A DNA stretch of 64,000 bases from Yponomeuta sedellus (GCA_934045075.1 OW203725.1:24281714-24345713); one strand, 5' to 3'. Shown: positions 21,476 to 31,955, numbered from the stretch's first letter. Notes: generated from the sequence alone by a model not told the origin. Program-made: numbers and translations.

Positions 21476-22085
21476 GTGACGTCACGAGCGTCAACGATAG
21501 CATTGTACGCCAGGGTTTTTGTTTTCTTAAATGACCTAAAGTACCTGACCATTCCTGTGAATTATAAAAGTATTCGCTCTAATGTGGCCGGTCTAGTGTT
21601 GGTGTGAGTGAGGACGTTGCAGTTCCTCTTAAAAGTACGGGATAAAATCTGGATTGACTGTGTTGCTACCTGAATAATTCGAAGTTACCCTACACATTTC
21701 TGTTTTATTTGTGTACTCGTAAAAGGACTCCTTTCTGTAGCACTATAATTTCATGAGGGGAAAGCTACTAGCTAACCTTTGTTTTTCAAGTTTTGAAATT
21801 AGTTTCACCAACTTTCTATTTTCTCAATATAAGTGTGCACGTTTCTCAATATAAGTCTCTCAATATAAGTTTTGTTTTTTTTTTTTGCTAGCGTATATCT
21901 TTTGTTTTGTAATGCACTCTTTGTACTCATATTATAATGGATTTTCCAAAGGTTTTACAGCGTAAAGCGTAAACATAAAATTAACCTAACCGTGATATTT
22001 GGAAAAATAATAATCTGAGAAAACTCTTCACAACAAAAAAGAAGTAGCGTATTTTTGAGATAACGCTATAATAATGACTGCTTCA
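21476..22085. other. Intronic stretch, nothing recognised
   Basis: CTCAATATAAGT is repeated three times near 21820-21870; otherwise nothing. Confidence 0.35.
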
Positions 22086-22278
22086 TTGGCCTTTGCATCT
22101 ACGTAATGAGATGATTTATATAGAGTCCAGTGGCATCTTAACTCACACTAGATGGGTGAAGGGACCACTCGGATGCTGCAGTGCCTGGGACATATTTTTA
22201 GATGGTGTAGGCTTGCTCAATAACCTATACCATCCTGACAGCTTATTCGGGCTACCCCACAGGAAAGACAAGTCAATA
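22086..22278 (-). mobile_element. Modular SINE, body C2 (reverse)
   Basis: GGCCTTTGCATCTACGTAAT, CACTAGATGGGTGAAGGGAC and CCTGACAGCTTATTCGG...CCCACAGGAAAGAC match the reverse of 12295-12490. Confidence 0.75.
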
Positions 22279-22689
22279 CTGATTAAATGTATGATAACAT
22301 ACTCGTATGATGATGATGAATCAATTTTAGTAGGTACGTTGATCGAGTTCCAATATTGGTAGCTGGCGGGCTCGCCACTCCTTTCCCTCCGTGCCTCACT
22401 TTCTACAGACTCACACGCTGTTACATAAACCGACTAATATTATTATTTGCTGCCGGGTCACTGCTCTACACTTGCAGGAGAGGATATGGGCTCACAGTGC
22501 AGCGAGACACCCTAGCTTCTAACCAATATAACATAATAATTTTCAATAACCAAATATTTTAGATATTTTTTTTACATTTTTAAATATAAAATGTAGAATT
22601 ACGCAAAACGATACAGGTTTGACGAATCGTGTAATTCACTAATCGTTTATTTTTCGATTTTTTCGTTTAATGTTTTTTTACTTCTTCTC
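22279..22689. other. Intronic stretch, nothing recognised
   Basis: No exon or listed repeat. Confidence 0.35.
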
Positions 22690-22942
22690 ATTTAAATAAA
22701 TAAATAAATATTCCTGGACATATTACACAGATCTCGTTAGCCCTATACTAAGTACAACTAAATGACTTGTGTTATAAGTGCTAACTCGACGATAGATTTA
22801 ATACAATAAATACATAGATAACATCCTAGATCCGAGACAAACTAGAAAAGTTCGTTTCATAGTTTGACCCGGCCGGGGATCGAACCCGAGACCTTCGGTT
22901 TTACAGTCAGCGTGCCAAACCGCTGCGCCACCGCGGCCGTCA
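22690..22942 (-). mobile_element. SINE-B, full length
   Basis: In the minus sense: tRNA-like head GGCCGCGGTGGCGCAGCGGT, B-box GGTTCGATCCCCGGCC, then TTGTCTCGGATCTAGGATGT, GTCGAGTTAGCACTTATAAC and the AACGAGATCTGTGTAATATG tail with ATTTATTT repeats. Confidence 0.88.
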
Positions 22943-23849
22943 AAGATTTAGAATCAAACAAATTCTAGAGTTATGTAGGATTTGTTTGTTTTCTTTCTGG
23001 AGTCAGCTTTTCATCTCGATATTTGTTTATTCTAACTTTCTTTTCGGAAACACACACATGTGTTTACCACATTTTATGTTGTAATGTGGTAAACAAATGT
23101 ATGTGTTTAAGTTCATGCAAAAAATAGTTTCTTCTTCTTTTGAGTAATATTAAAAATATGGACAATTGATAGCCAACCTTAATTAGTGAAATATCACGCG
23201 TAGATGAAAATAGTGTATATCCGATAGCAGATCAACCTTTACATGTTAGTCGAAAAGTAGCTCTAAACGTAACCGAGTAGAGTGCGAGGTTGTAATAATC
23301 AAGTAAAGTTGACATGTTGTCGACTTTTCAGAAATAACAAAAATTCTTGGGGACTTATCCATTTTAGGCAATTATCGATTTTCTAGATGATAGTACAAAG
23401 CTTGTTATAAATAAACGATACACAAAGCTTGTTTTCAAATAACCTACATTTAAAAAGGATGTAATCATCAAAACACAGAAAGAAAGCGAAGATAATAGTA
23501 GAGTTTCGGGGAGGCTTGTGTTCGGCATTGTACAATATTAATTGTGAAACTAGGTATTTATTAAGCAAACATTTTTAAGTGAAAACATATTTTAAATAGC
23601 TATATATCTAATTGTGCCCTTTTCACGCTCTATATTGCTCGCAACTGTACCATGCGTAGCCATTACTAATTTGTTTGACTTTTACGGCTCGACATGATCT
23701 GGGTACCTACTTGTAACATTCTTTTGCTTTAACGGGGACTGTCATTTCTACGTAACGACCTTTTCTGATGGGTTTCTTGAATTTACGCAACTCAGTAAGT
23801 GACTTGCACTTTTTGGACAAACAATGCAGTCATTGCAGATAGAGTAAGA
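22943..23849. other. Intronic stretch with an imperfect hairpin
   Basis: Around 23047-23110 the arms ACACATGTGTTTACCACATT and AATGTGGTAAACAAATGTAT form an imperfect inverted repeat. Nothing else recognised. Confidence 0.45.
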
Positions 23850-23997
23850 CATAGTCTAGGATGACCTTCGACCGGGATGACGATCTCCAAAAAGTGCAGG
23901 CAAATGCTTAATGCAGCAAGCTGAAGACAGGGCGCTATGGCACTCATTAGGGGAGGACTATGTCCAGCAGTGGACTTATATAGCCTGATGATGATGG
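23850..23997 (+). mobile_element. RTE LINE 3' tail
   Basis: GACGATCTCCAAAAAGTGCA, AATGCAGCAAGCTGAAGACA, ATTAGGGGAGGACTATGTCC and TATAGCCTGATGATGATGG match the RTE end at 2030-2145. Confidence 0.75.
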
Positions 23998-24521
23998 GCT
24001 AATAGAACCCATGTTTATAATAGGTGGATTAAAATTATGTGACCGGAGCGCGTTGATTATGAACCAAAAGAGTAGATACGTTGACCGAATTCATCCAATG
24101 TTATCCGAACAAACCACGCGACTGCTACCGGGAATCCGCGAAAACGCGATTCCGTGTCGCGCGACTCGCTCATTCATAGAAAGTGCCTGTGAGCTAGATA
24201 GATAAGCAGGAGCGAGATGCGTTGCTACAGCGTGTGATAGAGCGAGGGAGCAAGATTGCGTGGATATCCCCGGGATATGACACGGACTTTTTATGATTTG
24301 TTCGTTGGAAAACAGCTCTGCTAGGACAAGCACGACTGTTCTACATCACCAGCTAAGCTTCTACCTGATGATGAGTGGTACTTATTGTCAGGTAGATTAC
24401 ACTAGTTAATGAAGTATTTACTTTCACTTATATTACCATTATCATAAATGTTACCTGACCATTATAGTTATTTTCATTTCATTCTGTTTCATTCATTCAT
24501 TAATTCAGTGAATCATCCTTC
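23998..24521. other. Intronic stretch, nothing recognised
   Basis: Overlapping short open frames on both strands near 24011-24333 share no motif with known proteins. Confidence 0.35.
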
Positions 24522-24595
24522 CGTCAGTCCGTCCGTCCGTCCGTCCGTCCGTCCATCCGTCCGTCCATCCATCCACCCATCCTTCCAACCATTTA
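24522..24595. repeat. (CCGT)n/(CCAT)n simple repeat
   Basis: Tandem CCGT units grade into CCAT units. Confidence 0.9.
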
Positions 24596-24754
24596 TTTAT
24601 TTAATATATTTATTATATTTTTTTGGAAAAAAAACAGGAAACAGGCTTAAGTGGCTACAAAAATTGACTACAGGACAATATTAAACCTGAACCCATAAAT
24701 ATTTTTCACTAATTAACTATGATCTAGAGTAACTAGGTGACAAGGATGCCAATC

Positions 24755-25062
24755 ATTCATCCACCCAACCAACCAACCATCTATCCATCCATCCATCTAA
24801 CCATCCATCCATCTATCCAATCATTTATCCACCCATCCAACCATCCAACATCCATCCAACGTCCATCCATCCATCTAACCATCCATCTAGCATTCCATCC
24901 ATCCTACCATCTATCCACCCATCCAACTATCCAATATCCATCCATCCATCTAACCATCCATCCAGCGTTCCATCCATCCGTATATCCAACCATCCATCCA
25001 CCCATCTGACCATCCAATATCCATCCAACCATCCAACCATCCACCAAGCATTCCTTCATCCA
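24755..25062. repeat. (CATC)n simple repeat, about 300 bp
   Basis: Degenerate CCATCCATCTAACCATCCAT-type tetranucleotide array, about 60 bp from the donor of DYRK exon e. Its open frame is an artefact of the period. Confidence 0.9.
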
Positions 25063-25123
25063 TTCACGCATTTGCTATCTCGCTCCCGAGTTTCCCAAGT
25101 CTTCACCAAGCATTTCCACTCAC

Positions 25124-25295
25124 CCATGCTCCACATATCGATGGCGGTCCCGTACTGCAGACCCAGTATGACCTCGGGGCTGCGGTAGAACCGCGACTGG
25201 ATGTACGTGTAGACGCGCGCGTGCGTGTAGCACGAGCTGCCGAAGTCGATCACCTTGATCGAGCTGCTCCCTCGCGCCTTCAGCAGGATGTTCTC
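25124..25295 (-). CDS. Dyrk: DYRK exon e: activation segment
   Basis: A 172-bp exon. The acceptor is TCTCGCCAG|GAG and the donor ATGG|GTGAGT. It encodes [20 protein letters not shown], then [20 protein letters not shown] and [17 protein letters not shown], plus one base of a Gly codon. The DFG metal-binding motif, the YTY tyrosine autophosphorylation motif and the SRFYR-S/A-PE P+1 region are all intact, so the product should be an active kinase. A long CATC/CCAT simple repeat begins about 50 bases downstream in the intron. Confidence 0.96.
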
Positions 25296-25626
25296 CTGGC
25301 GAGAGACAAAAATAGTGATGTTATAGAGAAGTAGAAAAAATGTATTTGCTACCCAAACAACAATTGCCGACATGTCGAGTTGTAATAAAACATTAACGAT
25401 ATGCTCTGAGAACATATATATAGCTTTGATGTGTGTAGAAAAGATATGAGGCTCTCATTTCTTTTCTATTCATATCTTCTCAATTCTAAGCAAGATCTTG
25501 GAGGGACGACGCTAGTCGTGCGTTTTGAGTGTCAAAAGTCGCGCCGTTGCAATACATTAAATTGTCAATTTATTTAAACTGTAAATTACCCGGGCTGAAC
25601 TCCATTTTTGTCGTTTTAACATATTG

Positions 25627-25994
25627 AAGCGCTCGTGACCTAGGCGAATCGAGTGATTGAAATCAATCACTTGAGTTAAACAACAACAGGCGCGGTCAAG
25701 TGCAGGATGGGTGACCGTCCCGTGACTACCGCTAGTGGCATTCTGCCGAACGCTTCCGTGCTTCGCAAGGCACGTTAAGCCGTTGGTGCCGGCTGCCATG
25801 TAATGGCAGTCGTTAAGCCATGTCAGAGGCGTTATGAGCGGCTTGATAACTTTTGGCAGTATGGCCCGCCACTGTCTTACAATGCTCCACAAAACCGGAC
25901 TTGGCCCCCGTGGTGGAGTGGGGCCTAACCTCCCTGCGATGCAGGAGGAGATCCGTGACCAAGCAGTGGGGACATACAAGGGTTGATAACGATA
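25627..25994 (+). mobile_element. 5S-derived SINE, full length
   Basis: GAAGCGCTCGTGACCTAGGC head, 5S-like GCGCGGTCAAGTGCAGGATG and GGTGACCGTCCCGTGACTAC, body, and 3' end ACATACAAGGGTTGATAACG. It is in the DYRK intron 25296-29513. Confidence 0.88.
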
Positions 25995-26925
25995 ACGAAC
26001 ATATTGGTAAAGTTGTATTGCGATCTAGCATCTCGTCTCTGAATTAAAACCAATGTTTGTATGAGAGTCGCTTCGTGAGGCGCCTTCTTAATAAGTTAGT
26101 ACGTGGAAACTGAAAGCGGTAATGGAATACAACAGTAATAAAAGAAACTTTTCAAATTGAGTTGAAAGTTCTAGGGTTAAGGAAGGTTAGCACAGAAATC
26201 TTCGTAAATTTCAACACTAATTTATTTGTAAGATGACCCATGCTACTTCCAGCTCCGCATATTTTTATATCTATAGCCTTATCTATCTCACGACGGAAGA
26301 GCTTTTTACGATACCAGTCCTCTCCCGTAAGTTTCTCAACTAGTATTTTTTTCATTGGTCTACATGAGTGACTTTTCTCGTCATTATGAGTTATAGGAGA
26401 CCATAAGACCATATGGTGCTAACTATGAAGTGCGTTTGCTACCCTTCCTGTCACCCCAGACTCTATTTCCGCCTAGTGTAGATCGCCCGGCCATATTGTA
26501 TTTTTTTTTCTTATAAATAAGCATTTTTACATTATTATTACTATTCCAGGTCTGTGCGTCCCAATATTATTGCTCTAGTTCCGGAATTAGACAAAAATAT
26601 TATTGTTCGTCTTTAATTTATAATAAAAAACGCATTCAAAAAAAGTATTAAACCCACACACAGTCACACACACACACCTTAATCTGAGTGGCTAATATCC
26701 CCTTTTTGTTTTTCTCTGTTTATCTTATTTTTGTTTCTCTTTCAATGCAATAAATATAGTTCTATTGTTCTATTGACTAACAGTCGTCCGCGCAATGTAT
26801 CTCGACTAAGTACGAGTATGTAAATGTACACACATTATTATATTTTAATTTAATTTCACAGGTTGTTCGCTTAGTTTAGGATACACGATGCAACTACAAG
26901 AATAGTACAAGAGATTTAACTAGCT
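25995..26925. other. Intronic stretch, nothing recognised
   Basis: An 86-codon antisense frame (26152-26412) has no motif. ACACACACAC near 26660 is a short simple repeat. TCTCTTTCAATGCAATAAATATAG near 26740 resembles a retroelement polyA-type tail. Confidence 0.35.
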
Positions 26926-27385
26926 GACCCAGCAAAATTCGTACCGCCTACCATTTTATTAAGTTTTCTTCTTTAATTTTTTCTCTCCGTAAGAACCATC
27001 CTCGTAATTCAAGGAATATTACGGAATAGACGGCCTCGGCGGCGCAGCGGTTGGCACGCTGACTGTAAAACCGAAGGTCTCGGGTTCGATCCCCGGCCGG
27101 GTCAAACTAGGAAAAGAACTTTTCTAGTTTGTCTCGGGTCTTGGATGTTATCTATGTATTAATTGTATTAAATCTATCGTCGAGTTAGCACCTGTAACAC
27201 AAGTCATTTAGTTGTACTTAGTATAGGGCTAACGAGATCTGTGTAATGTGTCCATGAATATTTATTTATTATTATTTATTTAATATTAAAAAAAAAGAAT
27301 TAGCAAAATCGGTTGCGATGCTCTTGAGATTAGCGCTTACAAACAAATTCAACGATTCATTTTTATATTATAGATTTTTGGGTTT
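26926..27385 (-). mobile_element. Helitron-like element interrupted by SINE-B
   Basis: In the minus sense it starts TCTATAATATAAAAATGAAT at 27376 and ends GCTGGGTCAGCTAG at 26927 (TC...CTAG). The middle parts, GATTAGCGCTTACAAAC and AAGAACCATCCTCGTAATTC, lie either side of a SINE-B insertion flanked by AATATTA. Confidence 0.8.
27028..27288 (+). mobile_element. SINE-B, full length, nested in a Helitron-like element
   Basis: GACGGCCTCGGCGGCGCAGC, CGGGTTCGATCCCCGGCCGG, TCTCGGGTCTTGGATGTTAT, GGGCTAACGAGATCTGTGTA and a TTTATTTATT tail. AATATTA precedes and follows it, a probable 7-bp target-site duplication. Confidence 0.88.
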
Positions 27386-27882
27386 TAAAATAAACAATTT
27401 TATTATTATTATTTATAAAAACACGATTCCTCAAAAAACCTGCGTAGAGCAATTAAGATAATCTGGTTACGTCTTTCTCTTTGGCACAGATTGTTATTTT
27501 TATTGTACCTGAGGAGTTATAGGGAATTGTTTTTGTTTTCTCATTGAAAATAATTTTATTATATTTTCACATATTTAAAGTTTTCCTCTCCTTAAGTACA
27601 CATATCACGAAAACACCATGAAAACATGTCCATGGTCCTACTAAACACAAGAAAAACCCACAATGACCACACGCCTAGCGTTTTGCTAACTTTGCCGACG
27701 CTACCGCAGGCAAGGCGGCTCGCCGCTAGCTCATGTCCAAAAGTTCGCATCACATTTTAATCGTGACAAATGCTTGCTTCACACTAGCTAGGTGCACTTT
27801 AGGCGCTTTTAGGTTCAAGGGCATGGGTAACCGTTGTCGAAACTTAAAAGTAAAGAAGTTTAGAAGAAGAAGAAATACATTG
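27386..27882. other. Intronic stretch, nothing recognised
   Basis: No exon or listed repeat. Confidence 0.35.
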
Positions 27883-28315
27883 CTAAGGACAATTTTAAAA
27901 ATATATTTAGGGGCTAAAAATTACACCAAACCCGCGACCTCTGGCTAACCGTGCTAGCGCTCTGCCAACTGAGCTAATGGGCGACTCACCAGCATCAGTG
28001 AAATTTCGAACCTCTTTACAATACTCTCTGTATTCCGATGTAAAAACCTAACTGCAAAGTAGGTAGTCGGGGCTGTAAGTGATGCAATCTACTTCAGCCA
28101 GATATCCCTGCCTGTACGTAATACAGAGAATAGTGTAAAGAGGTTCGAAATTTCACTGATGCCGGTGAGTCGCCCATTGGCTCAGTTGGATAGAGCGCTG
28201 GCACGGACAGCCAGAGGTCGCGGGTTCGAATCCGGTGGAATGGGTGGAATTTTTAGCCTCTAAATAGGTTTTTAAAAATTGTCCTTAGCACGGGTTAGTG
28301 CATTAAAAATAAAAA
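27883..28315. mobile_element. tRNA-like foldback element, most complete copy
   Basis: Left arm (minus sense) 27883-28028 with tRNA-like unit; centre CCGATGTAAAAACCTAACTG, GTCGGGGCTGTAAGTGATGC, GCCTGTACGTAATACAGAG; right arm 28135-28315 with GGCTCAGTTGGATAGAGCGC, GCGGGTTCGAATCC and the end TAGCACGGGTTAGTGCATTA. It shows the whole layout: two inverted arms, each carrying an A-box/B-box unit followed by a T5 run. Confidence 0.88.
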
Positions 28316-28475
28316 TAGTATAATACTCTCTGTATTAGGTACAGGCAGCAACATCCGGCTGAAGTAATTTGCATCACTTGCCCCCCGAGTACCTTACTTT
28401 GGTGAAATTTTTAGCCTCTGAATAGGTTTTCACATTAGTTTATATTCTTTTTAATGCACCCGTGCTAACTACAAT
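28316..28475 (+). mobile_element. tRNA-like foldback family, centre plus end
   Basis: AGGTACAGGCAGCAACATCC, AATTTGCATCACTTGC, then ATTTTTAGCCTCTGAATAGG; the tRNA-like unit is lost. It abuts the previous copy. Confidence 0.65.
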
Positions 28476-28717
28476 AACATTAGTTTACTTAACTATCCCA
28501 ATGTGACTATTGGCAAAAGTCATAATAAAAAGCGTGCGGGAACGCGCGCCATCGCCAGAATCAATGTTCACCGGAGATGCAGCGGCGATTCTTGTTGCTC
28601 AGATAGATTCAACAGCGTAGAAGCTACCTAACCTAGGAGCGACAACACATAGCCTTCTCTTGAGGGCAAAGTTTTATTAGAAAACATATATGCTGTGTAA
28701 TTTCCTTTTTTATCTCT

Positions 28718-28898
28718 TCTATAATATAAAAATGAATCGCTGAAGTGTTGTTAAGCGCAAATCTCGAGAGCAGCTGAACCGATTTCGCTAATTCTTTTTT
28801 TAGTATATTCCTTGAAGTACGAGGATGGTTCTTACGGAGAGAAAAATAAAAAAAATAAAGAATCGACTGTTAGGCGGTACGAAGTTCGCTGGGTCAGC
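28718..28898 (+). mobile_element. Helitron-like element
   Basis: It starts TCTATAATATAAAAATGAAT, has GCGCAAATCTCGAGAGCAGC and CTGTTAGGCGGTACGAAG, and ends GTTCGCTGGGTCAGCCA (CTAG mutated). Confidence 0.78.
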
Positions 28899-28959
28899 CA
28901 GTGTACAGTAAATACAAGTACATCTCAAGGAAACCAAAAGAAGAAAAAACCGAAGAAAG

Positions 28960-29250
28960 GAGGGATGAGTGCCTGAGGTATTCAAATACCTCAGCGCTTG
29001 AAATTGAGAGAGAGAGAGATAGAGACATTTATTTGAAGCCACAAAGATACAATACACATAACGCAATGTAACACGATATTAAAATAATACAGACAATTAA
29101 GAAAAGAAAGAACAAAGAAAAATATTATAAAACAAAGAATAGGATATAAAACAAACATTGCCTATCCGCGGTGGGCACGCGCTGTAATTAAGCCCCTACT
29201 CTCTCTCTCTGAGAGAAGGCCTGTGCCCTACAGTGGGACGTTTATAGGCT
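28960..29250 (+). mobile_element. Modular SINE body F, split by a 150-bp insertion
   Basis: The 5' part GATGAGTGCCTGAGGTATTC to GCGCTTGAAATTG (to 29007) and the 3' part ATCCGCGGTGGGCACGCGCT to CCCTACAGTGGGACG (from 29164). The insert 29008-29163 begins AGAGAGAGAGATAGAGACAT and is AT-rich. A GTGCAATAAAGTGTTCTCTA tail at 29260 follows. Confidence 0.7.
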
Positions 29251-29290
29251 ACATAGAAGTGCAATAAAGTGTTCTCTATCTCTAACTGTG

Positions 29291-29513
29291 TACCTATCTA
29301 TTTCGCTTTAACCTCCTAAGACCTAACGGTAACAATTACTTAAAATCTTCTAAAACTACGTAGATTTTGTTGTTGTCAAAAAAATGTTGAGGAAAGTATT
29401 GGACCTGGAACAGTAAGTTTTCCGCACTTCCTACTAAATCATTGGGTATAAATTAAGAAAGTTATTGGTGATGTCCTATATCTAGGACGCCAGGGCTTAG
29501 AAGGATAACTTAC
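29291..29513. other. Intronic stretch before DYRK exon d donor
   Basis: Nothing recognised. Confidence 0.4.
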
Positions 29514-29652
29514 GGGCTTCAAGTCGCAGTGTATGATGTTTTCTGACTCCAGTAGCCTCAGGCACCGCAGCAGCGAGCTGGCGAAGCGCCTGATGAGGCT
29601 CAGGCTAAATCCCTGATAGTTGTTCTTCTTTATCAGCTCGTACAGGTTGATG
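29514..29652 (-). CDS. Dyrk: DYRK exon d: start of kinase C-lobe, HCD catalytic motif
   Basis: A 139-bp exon. The acceptor is CTCTTTCCAG|C and the donor AAGCCC|GTAAGT. The first base finishes the Ser codon; the exon then encodes [20 protein letters not shown]... to [10 protein letters not shown] in phase 0. HCD in place of the usual HRD is a hallmark of DYRK-family kinases, and the Asp is the catalytic base. The motif HCDLKPEN is cut by the intron between P and E. Confidence 0.95.
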
Positions 29653-30200
29653 CTGGAAAGAGGAATGAAGAGGTTTCAAACATAATAATATAGGTATACA
29701 GAGAAATACCCTCACGCCTGTGCTGTTCCTGCATGTACTATCGAAATACCAGCTGTATTAGATGTCTAAAATGTTCGTTTTTTACAATCTTACAAAAATT
29801 TTAATTTTTGCTACGTAAGTAAGTGTGAGAGGGATGCAAGATGCGTGACGTTTATTAGCGCCACCAAAGAAAAAAATCGTACGAGTATCTTCTTTAAAGA
29901 AGCGTCCAAAGACTTTCCAATTAAATTTAACAATATTAGTTCCCAAGCTAATCAGTCCAGGCATGTAGCAAAGACCTTTGTAGTGCTTCCTACATGGAGC
30001 TTTCGCGCGCCTCACGCGTGCTGGCCAGCGGAATACTCTCGCCACCGCGCGACTCATGTGTCATTTAAATAGTCACGTCAAGGAACTCGTTTTTGCTGTC
30101 ACGAATTTTCTGGCGCACCAAATTATATTCCTGCTGAATCCTAAAACCTTCTTATCTTTTCTTTGTTGAGGAGAAATAGTATCGCTCCTCACACTTTGTT
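29653..30200. other. Intronic stretch, nothing recognised
   Basis: Overlapping short frames on both strands at 29782-30072 carry no motif. Confidence 0.35.
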
Positions 30201-30204
30201 TTCT

Positions 30205-30411
30205 AAATGATGTACATTTGTGAAGTTAGTAGCAATGCCACTCGCTAACGGTGATGGAAAGCATCGTGAGGAAACCTAAGTGTCTGAGGTGTTCAAATAC
30301 TTCACCGCTTCAAAGTACCAGAGTACGCGTGTCACCCGCGGAGGACACGCGTAGTAATTAAGCCCATACTCGCTCTCCCTCTCTCTCTCTCTCTCTGAGA
30401 GAAGGTATAGG
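30205..30411 (+). mobile_element. Modular SINE: common module + body F
   Basis: TGATGTACATTTGTGAAGTT, GCATCGTGAGGAAACCTAAG, TCTGAGGTGTTCAAATAC, GTAGTAATTAAGCCCATACT and CTCTCTCTCTCTGAGAGAAG. It shares the common module with C2 copies, then diverges. Confidence 0.78.
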
Positions 30412-30602
30412 GAAGAGTGGGTGATCGTGCTCTTCCCCTATAAAGGGAAATTTCCCGCCAGACAGATCGTATGCCTGGGGACGGCCGGTCCAACTATTGT
30501 TAGTCGTACGTTATATTTATGGTATGTCATTGAAACACTTTGATTGCGCGATGCAGGAATGTTGGAGTTTGTAGTGCGCGCGCAAAGTTGACATGTGCTC
30601 GC
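30412..30602 (+). repeat. Dispersed repeat family L, copy 1
   Basis: TAGGGAAGAGTGGGTGATCG, CGTTATATTTATGGTATGTC, GCGCGATGCAGGAATGTTGG and GTTGACATGTGCTCGCC recur at 33615-33782. Confidence 0.75.
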
Positions 30603-30665
30603 CACAAAGGGGCCAGAAGCAATGTATGTGCTTGTATGTAAATGTTATGTTAAAAAAAATGTTAT
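30603..30665 (+). mobile_element. SINE-K 3' fragment
   Basis: GGGGCCAGAAGCAATGTATG and GTATGTAAATGTTATGTTA match the ends of the copies at 32301 and 37115. Confidence 0.6.
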
Positions 30666-30727
30666 GTTACAAAGGCCTGTTGCAGGGCGCAGGCTGTTTA
30701 TATGCTACATAAGGATATTTGACGGCC

Positions 30728-30985
30728 TGACGGCCTCGGTGGCTCAGCGGTTTGGCACGCTGACTGTAACACCGAAGGTCTCGGGTTCGATCCCCGGCCG
30801 GGTCAAACAAGGAAACGAACTTTTCTAGTTTGTCTCGGGTCTTGGATGTTATCTATATTATGTATTTATTGTATTAAATCTATCGTCAAGTTAGCACCTA
30901 TAAAACAAGTCATTTAGTTGTACTTAGTATAGGGCTAACGAGATCTGTGTAATATGTCTATGAATATTTCTTATTATTTATATTT
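30728..30985 (+). mobile_element. SINE-B, full length
   Basis: GACGGCCTCGGTGGCTCAGC head, GGGTTCGATCCCCGGCCGGG, TTGTCTCGGGTCTTGGATGT, tail TCTGTGTAATATGTCTATGA. A GACGGCCT is duplicated just upstream. Confidence 0.88.
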
Positions 30986-31215
30986 TGGTGTAGTGATACA
31001 GGTTACGACTAAAACTTATGATACAGATTGTGATGTTTGTTCTCCTAATGGTACCACTCCGAAGCAAAGGTTGGCAGTCAGCTCCACATAATTATCTCTG
31101 TCTCTCGCAAGGCGGAAGAGCTCGGCAGCGCTTGCGGTACCAGTCACTCCCGTAAGTTAATTATGATGTTTACCACCATATCATTCTGAATATTCAGTGA
31201 AAACTTTGCGCTCAC

Positions 31216-31493
31216 CTCATCAACTCAAAACTTATGCACAAGTGGTTTCTAAAGTAGAAGTAGTCCAGCATGTGAATAACGTTGTGCATTTGTTCCTTGT
31301 CCTTTAGCCTCAGATGATCCAGGACTCTGACTTCCACCAGGGCTTGGTGGTGGAACCTCTTCTTATTTCTGATGATCTTGATGGCCACTTGGTTCCCTGT
31401 TCGGTGGTCCAGTGCCCTGATGACTTGACCGAAGGAGCCTTTGCCAATGACTTCCAGGATCTCGTAGCGGTATGCTATGTGGTCGTGCATTTG
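31216..31493 (-). CDS. Dyrk: DYRK exon c: kinase N-lobe
   Basis: A 278-bp exon. The acceptor GTCCACAG precedes CAA at 31493; the donor is ATGAG|GTGAGC. It begins with [19 protein letters not shown] and holds the glycine loop GKGSFGQV, the ATP-anchoring lysine in VAIKII, the alpha-C glutamate in VEVRVL, and [14 protein letters not shown] leading to the hinge FELM. It ends with AG of a split Ser codon completed by the next exon, giving FELMSINLYEL. All catalytic N-lobe residues are present. An ATG codon near its start is internal and is not the start of translation. Confidence 0.96.
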
Positions 31494-31549
31494 CTGTGGA
31501 CATACATGTTTTGTTTAGGTTAAGTTTTTTCTTAACAAACAAATATATA

Positions 31550-31955
31550 TATTTTGAATGTGGGTGGAAGGGCCAGTTCCAAGCGGCCACTCAGAAAGTT
31601 TTTTGAAAAATAGTTTTGAAAACGTCGATTATTTAAAAGTAAAAATACTACTGTTCGATTTTCAAATTTCCCGCCGCATTTTTTGAGAGCCAATTCAAAT
31701 TTTCTTGTCTCATTAAAAAAGGTCTCACCGAAAAAAAATTTTTGAAAATTGGTTCAGACGCATGAAACTTTGTATTGAGTTCTGGTGGAGAGTTCTTTGA
31801 AAAGATTTTTTTTTTTCATAGAAGTTAGTTTTTAGTTTCTCAAAACTTTCTGAGTGTCCCACGTACTTCGACTAAATAGGGGATGTACAAGTATTATCAG
31901 AGAGGAAGATGAAATGTACTCGGAACCGGCGCGTGTGCACGCCGGGTGAAGTTGC
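31550..31955 (+). mobile_element. LINE 3' coding fragment split by a MITE
   Basis: AATGTGGGTGGAAGGGCCAG (to about 31585) and ACTTCGACTAAATAGGGGAT ... GGAACCGGCGCGTGTGCACG (from 31865) together match the LINE tail at 60640-60770. Confidence 0.7.
31588..31860. mobile_element. MITE, about 270 bp
   Basis: The ends are CCACTCAGAAAGTTTTTTGA and CTCAAAACTTTCTGAGTGTC; the inverted ends share 15-18 bp. AT-rich interior with runs of A/T. Confidence 0.72.

Noticed and set aside
24448..24684. Protein with repeated S-V-R-P units
   Set aside because: Translation of the CCGT/CCAT simple repeat.
24737..25009. 90-residue His/Pro/Ser-rich protein
   Set aside because: Product of the CATC tetranucleotide array, open only because of its period.
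25627..25760. 5S rRNA gene
   Set aside because: Similarity is confined to the internal promoter region; the ends do not match and the unit continues into a repeated non-5S body.
27028..27110. tRNA gene at the SINE-B head
   Set aside because: Identical heads occur four times with the same 170-bp body and simple-repeat tails, so these are SINEs.
31212..31490. Stand-alone 92-residue kinase fragment starting at Met
   Set aside because: The Met is internal to DYRK exon c; the frame is closed by intron sequence after the splice donor.
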